A stretch of 8,018 bases of DNA from an uncultured Bacilli bacterium (GCA_949840855.1 CATKYP010000037.1:1-8018), one strand, 5' to 3'. Positions 1-6,081 are shown, numbered from the stretch's first letter. Made by a program: numbers and translations. The notes: generated by a model not told the origin, from the letters alone.

Positions 1-153
1 ATTCTATTAATTTGTTTCAAACTAAGCTCACCACTCCAGATAATCAAGTGGTGGTTTTACCAAATTCTAGTATTGTCAGTGCGCCTATTATCAATGTGAA
101 TGCAAATGCAACGCGTCGTATGGATTTGATTTTTGGCGTAGGTTATGCAAGCT
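1..153 (+). CDS. mscS: MscS-type mechanosensitive channel, internal fragment (foreign-looking)
   Basis: This is an open frame read from base 3 and lacking both ends. The translated piece contains LTTPDNQVVVLPNSSI followed by a TRRMDLIFGVGYAS stretch. This matches the beta domain of small-conductance mechanosensitive channels, where a T-x-D-x-x-x-x-x-PN segment precedes a (T/V)RR-(hydrophobic)-GV-Y-(D/A)S segment. In complete proteins the next residues would start the D-x-x-x-A helix; here similarity stops after the Ser codon at 150-152 and the frame runs into low-complexity Ile/Leu. The codons (CGT Arg, GTG Val, GCG Ala) and a GC content of about 37% by hand count (about 22% just beyond) differ from the rest of the window. 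The sequence resembles gammaproteobacterial MscS, an impression from memory. The TTG at 12 is not the true start, because the frame is open to the window edge. It is best read as a piece of another genome joined here. Confidence 0.72.
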
Positions 154-154
154 T
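149..154. other. Chimeric junction between mscS and ylxM at an AAGCTT hexamer
   Basis: MscS similarity on the + strand ends at about base 152, and YlxM similarity on the minus strand ends at about base 154. The two meet at the palindrome AAGCTT (a HindIII recognition sequence). GC content and codon use change at the same place. The minus-strand ORF continues past the junction to base 91, but its last ~20 residues are antisense mscS and resemble no YlxM tail. This could be an assembly, amplification or ligation chimera, or less likely a real insertion or rearrangement. Confidence 0.7.
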
Positions 155-375
155 AATTTTGATCTTAATTTTATTTTTTCTTCATAATCTTCTAATAGTT
201 CCTTAGTTAATTTTAACTGATGGTATATTGCATTTCTACTTATGTTATAATTCTTTGCAATCTCTCCAAAGGAAAGGTTTTTAAAGTAGTATTCTTCAAA
301 GTATTCTTTTTGTTTATTGGTTAATAAGTTTTTATATAAATCATATAATTCACTATAGTAAATAATTTCTTCCAT
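154..375 (-). CDS. ylxM: YlxM/p13-like SRP-associated helix-turn-helix protein, 3' end missing
   Basis: About 74 native residues are present, out of roughly 105-110 in typical YlxM. The N-terminal part (YDLYKNLLTNKQKEYFEEYY) and the helix-turn-helix around residues 35-56 (SFGEIAKNYNISRNAIYHQL) match the family pattern, as does the following LLEDYEEKIKLRSKL helix. YlxM is a small DNA-binding-like protein encoded with ffh and/or ftsY; in streptococci it has been reported to modulate SRP activity. Here it starts 8 bases after the FtsY stop, in the usual ftsY-ylxM order. No good Shine-Dalgarno lies just before its ATG, the nearest being AAGGA inside the last ftsY codons, so translational coupling is likely. 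The C-terminus and the expected ffh are replaced by the mscS fragment. Confidence 0.82.
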
Positions 376-383
376 AATTAGTA

Positions 384-2657
384 CTAAAAATCCTTAAATA
401 ATCCGTAAATATATTTTTCTATGTCAAATGCTTGTAAATCATCTACTCCTTCTCCAAGTCCAATATATTTTACTGGGATTTCAACCTTTTCTTTAATTGC
501 TAAGACTATACCACCTTTTGCTGTTCCATCAAGCTTTGTTAAAATTATTCCTGTAATATTTGTTATTTCTTTAAAATTTTCTGCTTGTGATATACCATTT
601 TGTCCAGTAGTTGCATCTATTACTAATAATACTTCGTGAGGAGCTTCTTCAATAAGGCCAGTTATAACTTTATTGATTTTTTCTAATTCTTTCATTAAAT
701 TAACTTTATTTTGTAGTCTACCAGCTGTATCAATAAAAACCATGTCATAATTTTCTTCTTTAGCCTTTTTAACACCATCAAATACAACACTTGCAGGATC
801 ACTATTTTCTTTTCCAAAAAAATCTACTTTATCTTTTTCGGCCCATTCTTTTAACTGTTCAACTGCTCCTGCTCTAAAGGTGTCTGCTCCTACTAATAAT
901 ACCTTTTTACCATCATTTTTCATTTTTTTAGCAAGTTTTCCAATCGTAGTCGTTTTTCCAACACCATTTACACCTACTACTAAAACAACTGTTGGTCCTG
1001 TTTCACTATAATTAATTTTATTAATTAAAACTTCTCCATTAACATATATGATAAATAATTCATCAACTATTATTTCTTTAAGTATTTCAGGACTTTCAAT
1101 ATTTTCGTGTTTTACACGTTTTTTCAAACGTTCAATAAATTCTTCTACTGTTTTTACTCCGATATCAGCCATTATTAGTATTTCTTCTAAATCCTCAAAG
1201 TATTCTTCTGTTATCTTATTATAACGTGATGTAAGAGAAACTAGACGTGAAACAAATCCTTCTCTACTTTTTATAAGACCTTTTTCATATGTTTCTAGTT
1301 CTTTTCTTATTTGTTTACTTTTTGGCTTTCCTTTTTCTTTTGTGTTGAAATTAATATCCTTATCTTCATTTTCTTTTTTTTCTGTTTTCTTTATTTCTTT
1401 TTTTTCATCTATTACTTTTTCATAATTTGTTAGATTACTTTTACTCACTAAATCATCAATTATATTATTTACATCTTCATATCTAGGGTCATCCATTGTA
1501 AAAATAGTATAAGTTGAGTTTTCTAATATCATTTTTCCTATTTTACTTCTTTTTTCTTTTTCTCTACCACCTGCTGCTCCTGTTAATACTAATATTCTTT
1601 TTGGGTTTAGTTTTTTTACATTTGTAATAATATTATATATTCCATTATAGGTATGAGCATAATCTAAAATAATAGTATAGTTTTGTCCAAAATCCAGTCT
1701 TTCTCCTCTTCCCTCCACTTCTGTGATATCATTAATTGCTTTTATAATTTCTTGAGGAATCATACCTAAGCTATAACAAACACAAAAAGCGAGAGTTATA
1801 TTATAGGCATTATATTCCCCATACAAAGGTGTTATTATTTCATATTCTATATCTTGATGTTTAATTTTGAATCTCATCTTATAATCAATAGTGTTAATTT
1901 GACATATTTTGAAATCTGCTATTTTTTCTTTTCCATATGTATAAATTTTATATTTACAGCTTTCTTTGACATTTTTATAGTTTTTATCGTCAACATTTAG
2001 TATTGATATACCATTTTTATTTACTAAAGAGAATAGTTTTTTCTTACTTTTTATATAATTTTCAATAGTTTTGTGAATATTAAGATGATCTTCTGTTATA
2101 TTGGTTAAACAGGCAAAATTAAATTTAATATTGTCAACTCTTTTGTGAAGTAAAGCTTCACTTGATACTTCTATTACAATAGTTTTACATCCTAATCTTT
2201 TTAATTTTACAAGATATTCATATAGTTCACATATTTCTGGAGTTGTGTTATTACTGTTTATTTTCACATTCTTATATATAACTCCATTTGTTCCTATATA
2301 ACAACAATTTAGAATCTTAGATATTATCGTTGCAGTCGTTGTTTTACCATCAGTACCCGTAATACCAATGAAATTGAAGTCATCCTCAATTTTATCATAA
2401 TATTTTGATAATATTTTTGGCAGTTCTTCATTAGTATTTTTTATTTTTATGTATGGAACTGAGCAATCTATATCTTTTTCTCCTATTATTGCTATAGCAC
2501 CATTTTTTATAGCATCATCTATATATTCGTGGTGATCTTCATTAAAACCTTTAATGGCAATAAATAAGTCCCCTTCCTCAATATTTCTTGAGTCAGTTTT
2601 TATTCCTTTTATTGGAATATTATAATTACAATTTATAATTTCATTTAATCTTTTCAT
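384..2657 (-). CDS. murE-ftsY: MurE (C-terminally truncated) fused in frame to FtsY (lacking its N-terminus)
   Basis: This is a single 757-residue frame. Residues 1-~417 are UDP-MurNAc-peptide ligase MurE, which adds the third stem-peptide residue in the cytoplasm using ATP. Visible parts are the N-domain TDSR at 21-24, P-loop GTDGKTTT 101-108, EVSSEAL 163-169, the lysine-rich SKKKLF 204-209 where the carbamylated Lys normally sits, RGERLD 317-322, DYAH 332-335 and DDPR 389-392 (DNPR in many diaminopimelate enzymes). Soon after, at VIDEKKE, MurE similarity ends. The last ~60-70 residues, including the GKGHE motif, are missing. Residues ~418-456 are a Lys/Glu-rich linker like the FtsY A region. 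Residues ~457-757 are the FtsY NG GTPase (SRP receptor): GVNGVGKTTT 562-571, DTFRAGA 592-598, DTAG 643-646, TKLDGTAKGG 707-716 and GLGEGVDDL 733-741. The usual FtsY start with its amphipathic MG(L/F)F-like segment is absent, and no internal Met occurs before M496. Either a natural deletion-fusion or an assembly artefact would explain this; the GTPase half looks intact. Confidence 0.88.
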   Translation of the reverse strand: MKRLNEIINCNYNIPIKGIKTDSRNIEEGDLFIAIKGFNEDHHEYIDDAIKNGAIAIIGEKDIDCSVPYIKIKNTNEELPKILSKYYDKIEDDFNFIGITGTDGKTTTATIISKILNCCYIGTNGVIYKNVKINSNNTTPEICELYEYLVKLKRLGCKTIVIEVSSEALLHKRVDNIKFNFACLTNITEDHLNIHKTIENYIKSKKKLFSLVNKNGISILNVDDKNYKNVKESCKYKIYTYGKEKIADFKICQINTIDYKMRFKIKHQDIEYEIITPLYGEYNAYNITLAFCVCYSLGMIPQEIIKAINDITEVEGRGERLDFGQNYTIILDYAHTYNGIYNIITNVKKLNPKRILVLTGAAGGREKEKRSKIGKMILENSTYTIFTMDDPRYEDVNNIIDDLVSKSNLTNYEKVIDEKKEIKKTEKKENEDKDINFNTKEKGKPKSKQIRKELETYEKGLIKSREGFVSRLVSLTSRYNKITEEYFEDLEEILIMADIGVKTVEEFIERLKKRVKHENIESPEILKEIIVDELFIIYVNGEVLINKINYSETGPTVVLVVGVNGVGKTTTIGKLAKKMKNDGKKVLLVGADTFRAGAVEQLKEWAEKDKVDFFGKENSDPASVVFDGVKKAKEENYDMVFIDTAGRLQNKVNLMKELEKINKVITGLIEEAPHEVLLVIDATTGQNGISQAENFKEITNITGIILTKLDGTAKGGIVLAIKEKVEIPVKYIGLGEGVDDLQAFDIEKYIYGLFKDF
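1394..1410 (-). other. Probable MurE/FtsY fusion point (A-rich codons)
   Basis: The change from MurE to FtsY-like sequence falls near Asp417-Glu421. There the coding strand reads GATGAAAAAAAAGAAATA. A normal MurE would read roughly V-(I/V)-D-R-x-x-A-I here and continue for another ~60 residues. Instead a charged FtsY-type linker starts immediately. The A-rich run is a likely site for slippage, microhomology deletion or a mis-joined assembly. The exact breakpoint cannot be set from one sequence. Confidence 0.55.
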
Positions 2658-2674
2658 ATTATAATTTATGACAT

Positions 2675-2700
2675 AAAAAAGAAAAGGCTACTAACCTTCC
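2675..2700 (-). terminator. Putative intrinsic terminator overlapping the recA stop codon
   Basis: On the minus strand GGAAGGT and GCCTTTT can form a 7-bp stem (three GU pairs) around a 5-base loop at 2689-2693. It is followed by C and then six T at 2680-2675. The stem includes the last recA codons and the TAG stop. It is short and rich in GU pairs, so it may be only an attenuator, and the next ORF starts just 33 bases after the recA stop. Confidence 0.4.
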
Positions 2701-3716
2701 TTCATTATATTTTCTTGTGCTATTCCATAATACTCTCTTACTTTTCGTTCTAATTCATCACGTAACTCTTGATTGTCTCTTAGTAATAATTTAACATTTT
2801 CTTTTCCTTGGCCTAATTTTTCTCCTTGATATGAGTACCAAGCTCCTGTCTTTTCGATTATGCCTGCTTCTGTACCTAAGTCTATGATTTCTCCTTCACG
2901 ACTTACTCCTTCGCCATACATAATATCTACACAAGCTGTTTTAAATGGTGGTGCTACTTTATTTTTTACTACTTTAATATTTGTTTTATTTCCAACTATG
3001 CCATCTCCCATTTTTAGAGCTTCGCTTTTTCTAACATCTAACCTTATTGTAGAATAAAATTTTAGGGCTCTACCACCTGGTGTTGTTTCAGGGTTTCCAA
3101 ACATAACTCCAACTTTTTCACGTAATTGATTTATAAATATTGCAATAGTATTTGTTTTATTTATAGTACCAGCTAATTTTCTAAGAGCTTGACTCATTAG
3201 TCTTGCTTGAAGACCTACGTGAGAATCTCCCATTTCTCCATCTATTTCAGCTTTTGGTACTAATGCTGCAACGGAGTCAATAACAATAATACTAATAGCT
3301 TGACTTTTAACTAAAGCATCGCAGATTTCCAAAGCTTGTTCTCCTGTATCTGGTTGACTTAATAAAAGGTCATTTATTTTTACTCCTAGTTTTTGAGCAT
3401 AGACTGGATCTAAAGCATGTTCTGCATCAATAAAAGCTGCTCGGCCTCCACTTTTTTGAACTGCTGCAATAGCCTGTAAGGCAAAAGTGGTTTTTCCACT
3501 TGATTCTGGTCCATATATTTCTATAATTCTTCCACGGGGATATCCTCCTACACCTAATGCTATATCAAGAGATAGGCATCCACTTGACACAACATCAACT
3601 GTCATATGAGTTGTATCACCTAATTTCATAATAGATCCTTTACCGAATTGTTTTTCTATATTCATTAATACTTGTTCTAAATCCTTATCATTATCTTTTA
3701 TATCTGCTTTTTTCAT
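2691..3716 (-). CDS. recA: RecA recombinase
   Basis: This is a 341-aa RecA of normal length. It is the ATP-dependent strand-exchange filament protein of homologous recombination, and in most bacteria the coprotease that triggers the SOS response. Visible features are Walker A GPESSGKT at 69-76, the catalytic Glu in AEHALDP (E99), Walker B IIVIDSVAAL 143-152, NQLREKVGVMFGNPETTPGG (loop 2 region) at 196-215, and KNKVAPPF at 251-258. The short acidic/basic C-tail ends in MKEG. The ATG is preceded by AGGAGG (fwd 3721-3726) four bases upstream, a strong start. The gene follows pgsA on the same strand after a 182-base gap that holds its own promoter-like sequence; cinA, which lies between pgsA and recA in many Firmicutes, is absent. 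Confidence 0.98.
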   Translation of the reverse strand: MKKADIKDNDKDLEQVLMNIEKQFGKGSIMKLGDTTHMTVDVVSSGCLSLDIALGVGGYPRGRIIEIYGPESSGKTTFALQAIAAVQKSGGRAAFIDAEHALDPVYAQKLGVKINDLLLSQPDTGEQALEICDALVKSQAISIIVIDSVAALVPKAEIDGEMGDSHVGLQARLMSQALRKLAGTINKTNTIAIFINQLREKVGVMFGNPETTPGGRALKFYSTIRLDVRKSEALKMGDGIVGNKTNIKVVKNKVAPPFKTACVDIMYGEGVSREGEIIDLGTEAGIIEKTGAWYSYQGEKLGQGKENVKLLLRDNQELRDELERKVREYYGIAQENIMKEG

Positions 3717-3745
3717 ATAACCTCCTATAATCCCTACTTCTTAAT

Positions 3746-3772
3746 ATTATAATACATAATTTAAAAAAGCAA
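3746..3772 (-). promoter_or_regulatory. Putative recA promoter
   Basis: On the minus strand a consensus TATAAT (fwd 3746-3751) lies 29 bases before the recA start codon. TTGCTT (fwd 3767-3772) lies 15 bases upstream of it. The spacing is shorter than the ideal 17, so the -10 is more certain than the -35. No Bacillus-type LexA box (CGAAC-N4-GTTCG) is visible nearby. Confidence 0.45.
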
Positions 3773-3898
3773 GAATTGATTAACTAATAGTGCAATTATG
3801 CATCTTTTATGATTGTAATAGAAAATTTTTAATCTTATAAGCATTTAGTTATCTTATAAACGATAGTTACAGAAATAATAAAAGGGCTATAGTAAAAT

Positions 3899-4510
3899 TT
3901 AACTACTTAGCTCTTCTTCCTTTTTATTAAATATATATTTCTTGTATAAATTGAAGTATTCAACAGCTGATACTACTGACATAACTGAACCAATTAATAA
4001 GAAAAAATTGGCAATATCTAGATTCATTAATTCAAATGGCAGATTATAAAAAAGTGCTAAAACTGTTCCTACCATTAACGATGCTGTTTTTATTTTTCCT
4101 GTCTTTATTGCAGCTACTATTTTTCCGCCACCTGCTGCTTGCATTTTTATTGCATCAACAAATATATCTCTAAGAATTATAATTACTGGTACAATCGTGT
4201 AAATAAATCCGTGACAAGCTAGGATAATTAATACTGAATTTACTAATATTTTATCTGCTATGGCATCTAGCATTTTACCAATATCTGTTACTTGATTATT
4301 TTTTCTTGCTAAATATCCATCTATAAAGTCTGTTAGACTTGCAATTATAAACAAAATGCCCGATATTATATATTCACTTTTTACTACTACTCCTTCAATA
4401 TTATATTGCGGGAAGTAGAACCCAATTGAATAGAATGGAAATAATAATATTAAAACAATTATAAATGTCATTAATATTCTTATAACAGTAAGTTTAGTTG
4501 GTAAATTCAT
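3899..4510 (-). CDS. pgsA: CDP-diacylglycerol-glycerol-3-phosphate 3-phosphatidyltransferase
   Basis: This 203-aa integral membrane enzyme of phosphatidylglycerol synthesis transfers a phosphatidyl group from CDP-diacylglycerol to glycerol-3-phosphate. The N-terminus MNLPTKLTVIRI is the usual PgsA opening. The CDP-alcohol phosphotransferase signature D-G-x2-A-R-x8-G-x3-D-x3-D is complete at D64, G65, A68, R69, G78, D82 and D86. Hydrophobic segments at about 9-30, 45-62, 90-115, 138-155 and 165-185 fit the multi-helix fold. The start is well supported: GGAGG (fwd 4517-4521) lies six bases before the ATG. It overlaps the end of rodZ by 17 bases, implying coupled translation, and the ymfM(rodZ)-pgsA order is conserved in Firmicutes. 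Family members with other alcohol acceptors exist, but the length, opening sequence and context favour PgsA. Confidence 0.94.
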   Translation of the reverse strand: MNLPTKLTVIRILMTFIIVLILLFPFYSIGFYFPQYNIEGVVVKSEYIISGILFIIASLTDFIDGYLARKNNQVTDIGKMLDAIADKILVNSVLIILACHGFIYTIVPVIIILRDIFVDAIKMQAAGGGKIVAAIKTGKIKTASLMVGTVLALFYNLPFELMNLDIANFFLLIGSVMSVVSAVEYFNLYKKYIFNKKEEELSS

Positions 4511-4994
4511 ATAATTCCTCCATATGACTTTTAAGCACTGAATTTCTTATTGGTTCTTTATTTATATTTTTAATAATAATTAGCATGATGGAAAATATAA
4601 GTAATATAATTCCTAGCCATATTATTATTGGCCACATATTTATTCTCCTTTTTCGGATTATCGTATATGGTGATTTTACTTTTGTTTTTTTATTTTGTTC
4701 TTTTAATTGCTCTTTCCTTTCTGCTTCTTTTATGTCTTCAAGAGAAATTTTGGAAGTTTTTTCAAATAAGAATTCATTGAAAATATCTACTACTTCATCT
4801 TGATTAAGACCTAAATACTTTGCATATATAATAATATACTCTTTTAGTTCATAAATGTCTTTAAATGCTTTTGTATTTCCTATTTCTATATTTTCAAGTT
4901 GTGTTACTGAAAGTGAAATATCAGATGATGCTTCTTCTAGACTTACTCCATTACCAATTCTAGTTCTTTTTAAATAACTACCTAATTCTTTCAA
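4494..4994 (-). CDS. rodZ: RodZ/YmfM-like helix-turn-helix membrane protein
   Basis: The product has 166 residues from a TTG start. An N-terminal Xre-like helix-turn-helix of the RodZ kind (ELGSYLKRTRIGNGVSLEEA onward, to about residue 65) is followed by an acidic/basic linker. A cluster IRKRR then precedes one transmembrane helix at about 120-143 and a short outer tail of about 23 residues. RodZ links the MreB cytoskeleton to the elongation machinery; Firmicute versions (YmfM) sit just upstream of pgsA, as here. The protein is much shorter than the E. coli (337 aa) or Bacillus (about 290 aa) proteins because almost all of the extracellular part is missing. The frame is open to a GTG at 5003, but that GTG is part of the ribosome-binding sequence AAAGAGGTG. 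TTG at 4994 gives the family-like opening MKELGSYLK with a six-base spacer. Confidence 0.85.
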   Translation of the reverse strand: MKELGSYLKRTRIGNGVSLEEASSDISLSVTQLENIEIGNTKAFKDIYELKEYIIIYAKYLGLNQDEVVDIFNEFLFEKTSKISLEDIKEAERKEQLKEQNKKTKVKSPYTIIRKRRINMWPIIIWLGIILLIFSIMLIIIKNINKEPIRNSVLKSHMEELYEFTN

Positions 4995-5000
4995 AAAAAA

Positions 5001-5009
5001 CACCTCTTT
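5001..5009 (-). promoter_or_regulatory. rodZ ribosome-binding site that fixes a TTG start
   Basis: The minus strand reads AAAGAGGTG, close to the full anti-SD complement. It is followed by six T and then TTG at fwd 4992-4994. The GTG inside this element would be an upstream in-frame start but cannot serve as both start codon and its own Shine-Dalgarno. Confidence 0.7.
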
Positions 5010-5012
5010 ATA

Positions 5013-5369
5013 AACAAATAATATTTAATAAGCCATGTTCTGTACCTATAAAGGTGACAAACATCTATCTACTGATTAATCAGTCCTTAGCATCAGTTCT
5101 TGTTCCTTAGCTAAAGCTCCCCTACCATAATTTGGGTTTCTCACTCGTGGAGTTTACCGCGTTTCACTTTTTAATTTCTTAAAAAATCGTCACTGTGGCA
5201 CTTTTTATAATAACCATATCTAAGACTTAGGTTATTATTTTGTCGTTAGTTACCTACCTTAGGTTATTTTTTCCCTAAGCACGAACACTACAATCATCAC
5301 AGATTGTGTGAGCATGGACTTTCCTCAGCACTATTTATAGTACCGCGTTTGTCTAAAATATTACTTATT
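5013..5369 (-). ncRNA. rnpB: RNase P RNA, class B (Bacillus type)
   Basis: This is the catalytic RNA that removes 5' leaders from pre-tRNAs. Conserved blocks on the minus strand are GAGGAAAGTCCATGCTC (fwd 5310-5326), AAGTGCCACAGTGACGA (fwd 5187-5203), the AACGCGGTAAAC...GAGAAACCCAAAT...GGTAGGGGAGC region (fwd 5116-5165), AGTAGATAGATG just before the 3' part, and ACAGAACATGGCTTA (fwd 5029-5043). The order and wording of the blocks match the B. subtilis RNA rather than the E. coli type. The ends are set from the P1 helix: the 14 bases at fwd 5356-5369 pair fully, counting GU, with fwd 5013-5026. The length is ~357 nt, somewhat shorter than the ~400 nt Bacillus RNA. It abuts the gpsB stop codon, and its 3' end is three bases from the rodZ ribosome-binding site, so it may be processed from a longer transcript. 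gpsB-rnpB adjacency also occurs in Bacillus. Confidence 0.96.
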
Positions 5370-5726
5370 TTATTCAGTATTTTCCTGATTTCTATCCTTT
5401 TCAGAATCGTTACCATATACCATTTTTTCAAGTCTAGATAGGCGTCTCATAATATCAAGATTAGTAATTTCACCTGTTTCATTATTTTTTGTAAATGAGG
5501 CTTTATTTTTTGTTACTCTAAGTTCTTGTTTTAGGTTCATTACTTCTGCTAGTAAATCTGCTTTTTCTTTTTCTAGATTATTAATAATACTAAAAAATTG
5601 TTCATAGTCACCAATTATAGTATCTAGAAACTGGTCTACCTCTTTTAAACGATATCCACGTGTATCTATTTTAAATTCCTTTTCTAGAATCTCCTGTGGT
5701 GTAAGCGCTATTTTATTTTGGTACAT
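5370..5726 (-). CDS. gpsB: GpsB cell-division/elongation regulator (DivIVA family)
   Basis: This 118-aa cytoplasmic coiled-coil protein, in characterised Firmicutes, shuttles penicillin-binding proteins between lateral wall and septum. The N-terminal DivIVA-like domain is clear: LTPQEILEKEF at 8-18, then GYRLKEVDQFLD at 24-35. A heptad-rich coiled coil follows at about 40-72. The C-terminal GpsB oligomerisation segment ITNLDIMRRLSRLEKMVYG at 87-105 distinguishes it from full-length DivIVA. The tail is charged. The ATG is preceded by GGTG with a five-base spacer (GGGATTGGTGATAAT). A strong promoter lies upstream, and rnpB follows directly. Confidence 0.95.
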   Translation of the reverse strand: MYQNKIALTPQEILEKEFKIDTRGYRLKEVDQFLDTIIGDYEQFFSIINNLEKEKADLLAEVMNLKQELRVTKNKASFTKNNETGEITNLDIMRRLSRLEKMVYGNDSEKDRNQENTE

Positions 5727-5753
5727 ATTATCACCAATCCCTTTATATTAATA

Positions 5754-5781
5754 TTATTACAAAAACATATTATTTTGTCAA
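5754..5781 (-). promoter_or_regulatory. Putative gpsB(-rnpB) promoter
   Basis: The minus strand has a perfect -35 TTGACA (fwd 5776-5781). After 16 bases comes TAATAA (fwd 5754-5759), with the overlapping TAATAT (fwd 5751-5756) at 19 bases as an alternative -10. It lies about 28 bases before the gpsB start. No convincing separate promoter was seen for rnpB, so this may serve both. Confidence 0.6.
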
Positions 5782-5839
5782 TTATTTAACTGTTTTAATC
5801 AAAATAATTATTAGATGAATATTAATGAGATTGCAAGTT

Positions 5840-5962
5840 TTAATTATTATTATTTTTATCTTCAAAATTTATATCTTTAATTCTGAGTATAGAGTTTTCC
5901 AGTTTTATATATTTTATGTCAGTAAGAATTTTATTTATCTTATAAATAATTTCATCATTCAT
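5840..5962 (-). CDS. Probable small protein of 40 residues, function unknown
   Basis: A short minus-strand frame starts ATG AAT GAT GAA and ends in TAA. The product begins MNDEIIYKINKILTDIKYIK and ends in FEDKNNNN. The middle has regularly spaced Ile/Leu with Lys/Asp/Glu between them, suggesting one amphipathic or coiled-coil helix. Support comes from the leader ATTGGTGATAAAATT: GGTGAT (fwd 5969-5974) lies six bases before the ATG and repeats the 11-base ATTGGTGATAA seen before gpsB. A TATAAT (fwd 5981-5986) lies upstream, without a clear -35. The frame also explains why the opposite strand is open and encodes a strange run of Ile/Phe/Tyr there. It lies upstream of gpsB on the same strand but ahead of the gpsB promoter. 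Chance is possible at this length and composition. Confidence 0.45.
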   Translation of the reverse strand: MNDEIIYKINKILTDIKYIKLENSILRIKDINFEDKNNNN

Positions 5963-6015
5963 AATTTTATCACCAATTATATTATAATTTACTTTTCATT
6001 TTTTTTGGGCAATTC

Positions 6016-6028
6016 GACAAAACTTGTC
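6016..6028. repeat. Small inverted repeat GACAA-AAC-TTGTC
   Basis: There are two 5-base arms with a 3-base centre. The repeat lies about 26 bases upstream of the -35 of the + strand gene and upstream of the small minus-strand frame. It could be a regulator-binding half-site pair, but a repeat of this size is also expected by chance. The rest of 5963-6053 shows nothing else recognisable. Confidence 0.25.
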
Positions 6029-6053
6029 TTTATATTCTACAATAACATTTTTA

Positions 6054-6081
6054 TTGAAAATTTATCTATTTATTATATAAT
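6054..6081 (+). promoter_or_regulatory. Putative promoter of the uncharacterised + strand gene
   Basis: TTGAAA (6054-6059), a 16-base spacer and TATAAT (6076-6081) form a near-consensus sigma-A promoter. The ribosome-binding sequence GAGGTG (6088-6093) and the ATG at 6098 follow at once, giving a very short leader. This supports the downstream start rather than the open frame extending upstream to 5825. Confidence 0.6.

Noticed and set aside
91..150. The last ~20 residues of the minus-strand YlxM frame
   Set aside because: They are translated from the opposite strand of the mscS fragment and do not resemble any YlxM tail; the native gene ends at the junction.
421..639. A + strand frame of 72 codons inside the ftsY region
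   Set aside because: It is the complement of the conserved GTPase coding sequence, with no SD and no recognisable product.
2860..3057. A + strand frame of 65 codons inside recA
   Set aside because: It is antisense to highly conserved recA codons and has no independent support.
3761..3844. A 27-codon minus-strand frame upstream of recA
   Set aside because: It has no SD and covers the putative recA -35, so it is likely chance.
4585..4803. A + strand frame of 72 codons opposite rodZ
   Set aside because: It mirrors the rodZ membrane helix and linker. The hydrophobic look is an effect of the opposite strand.
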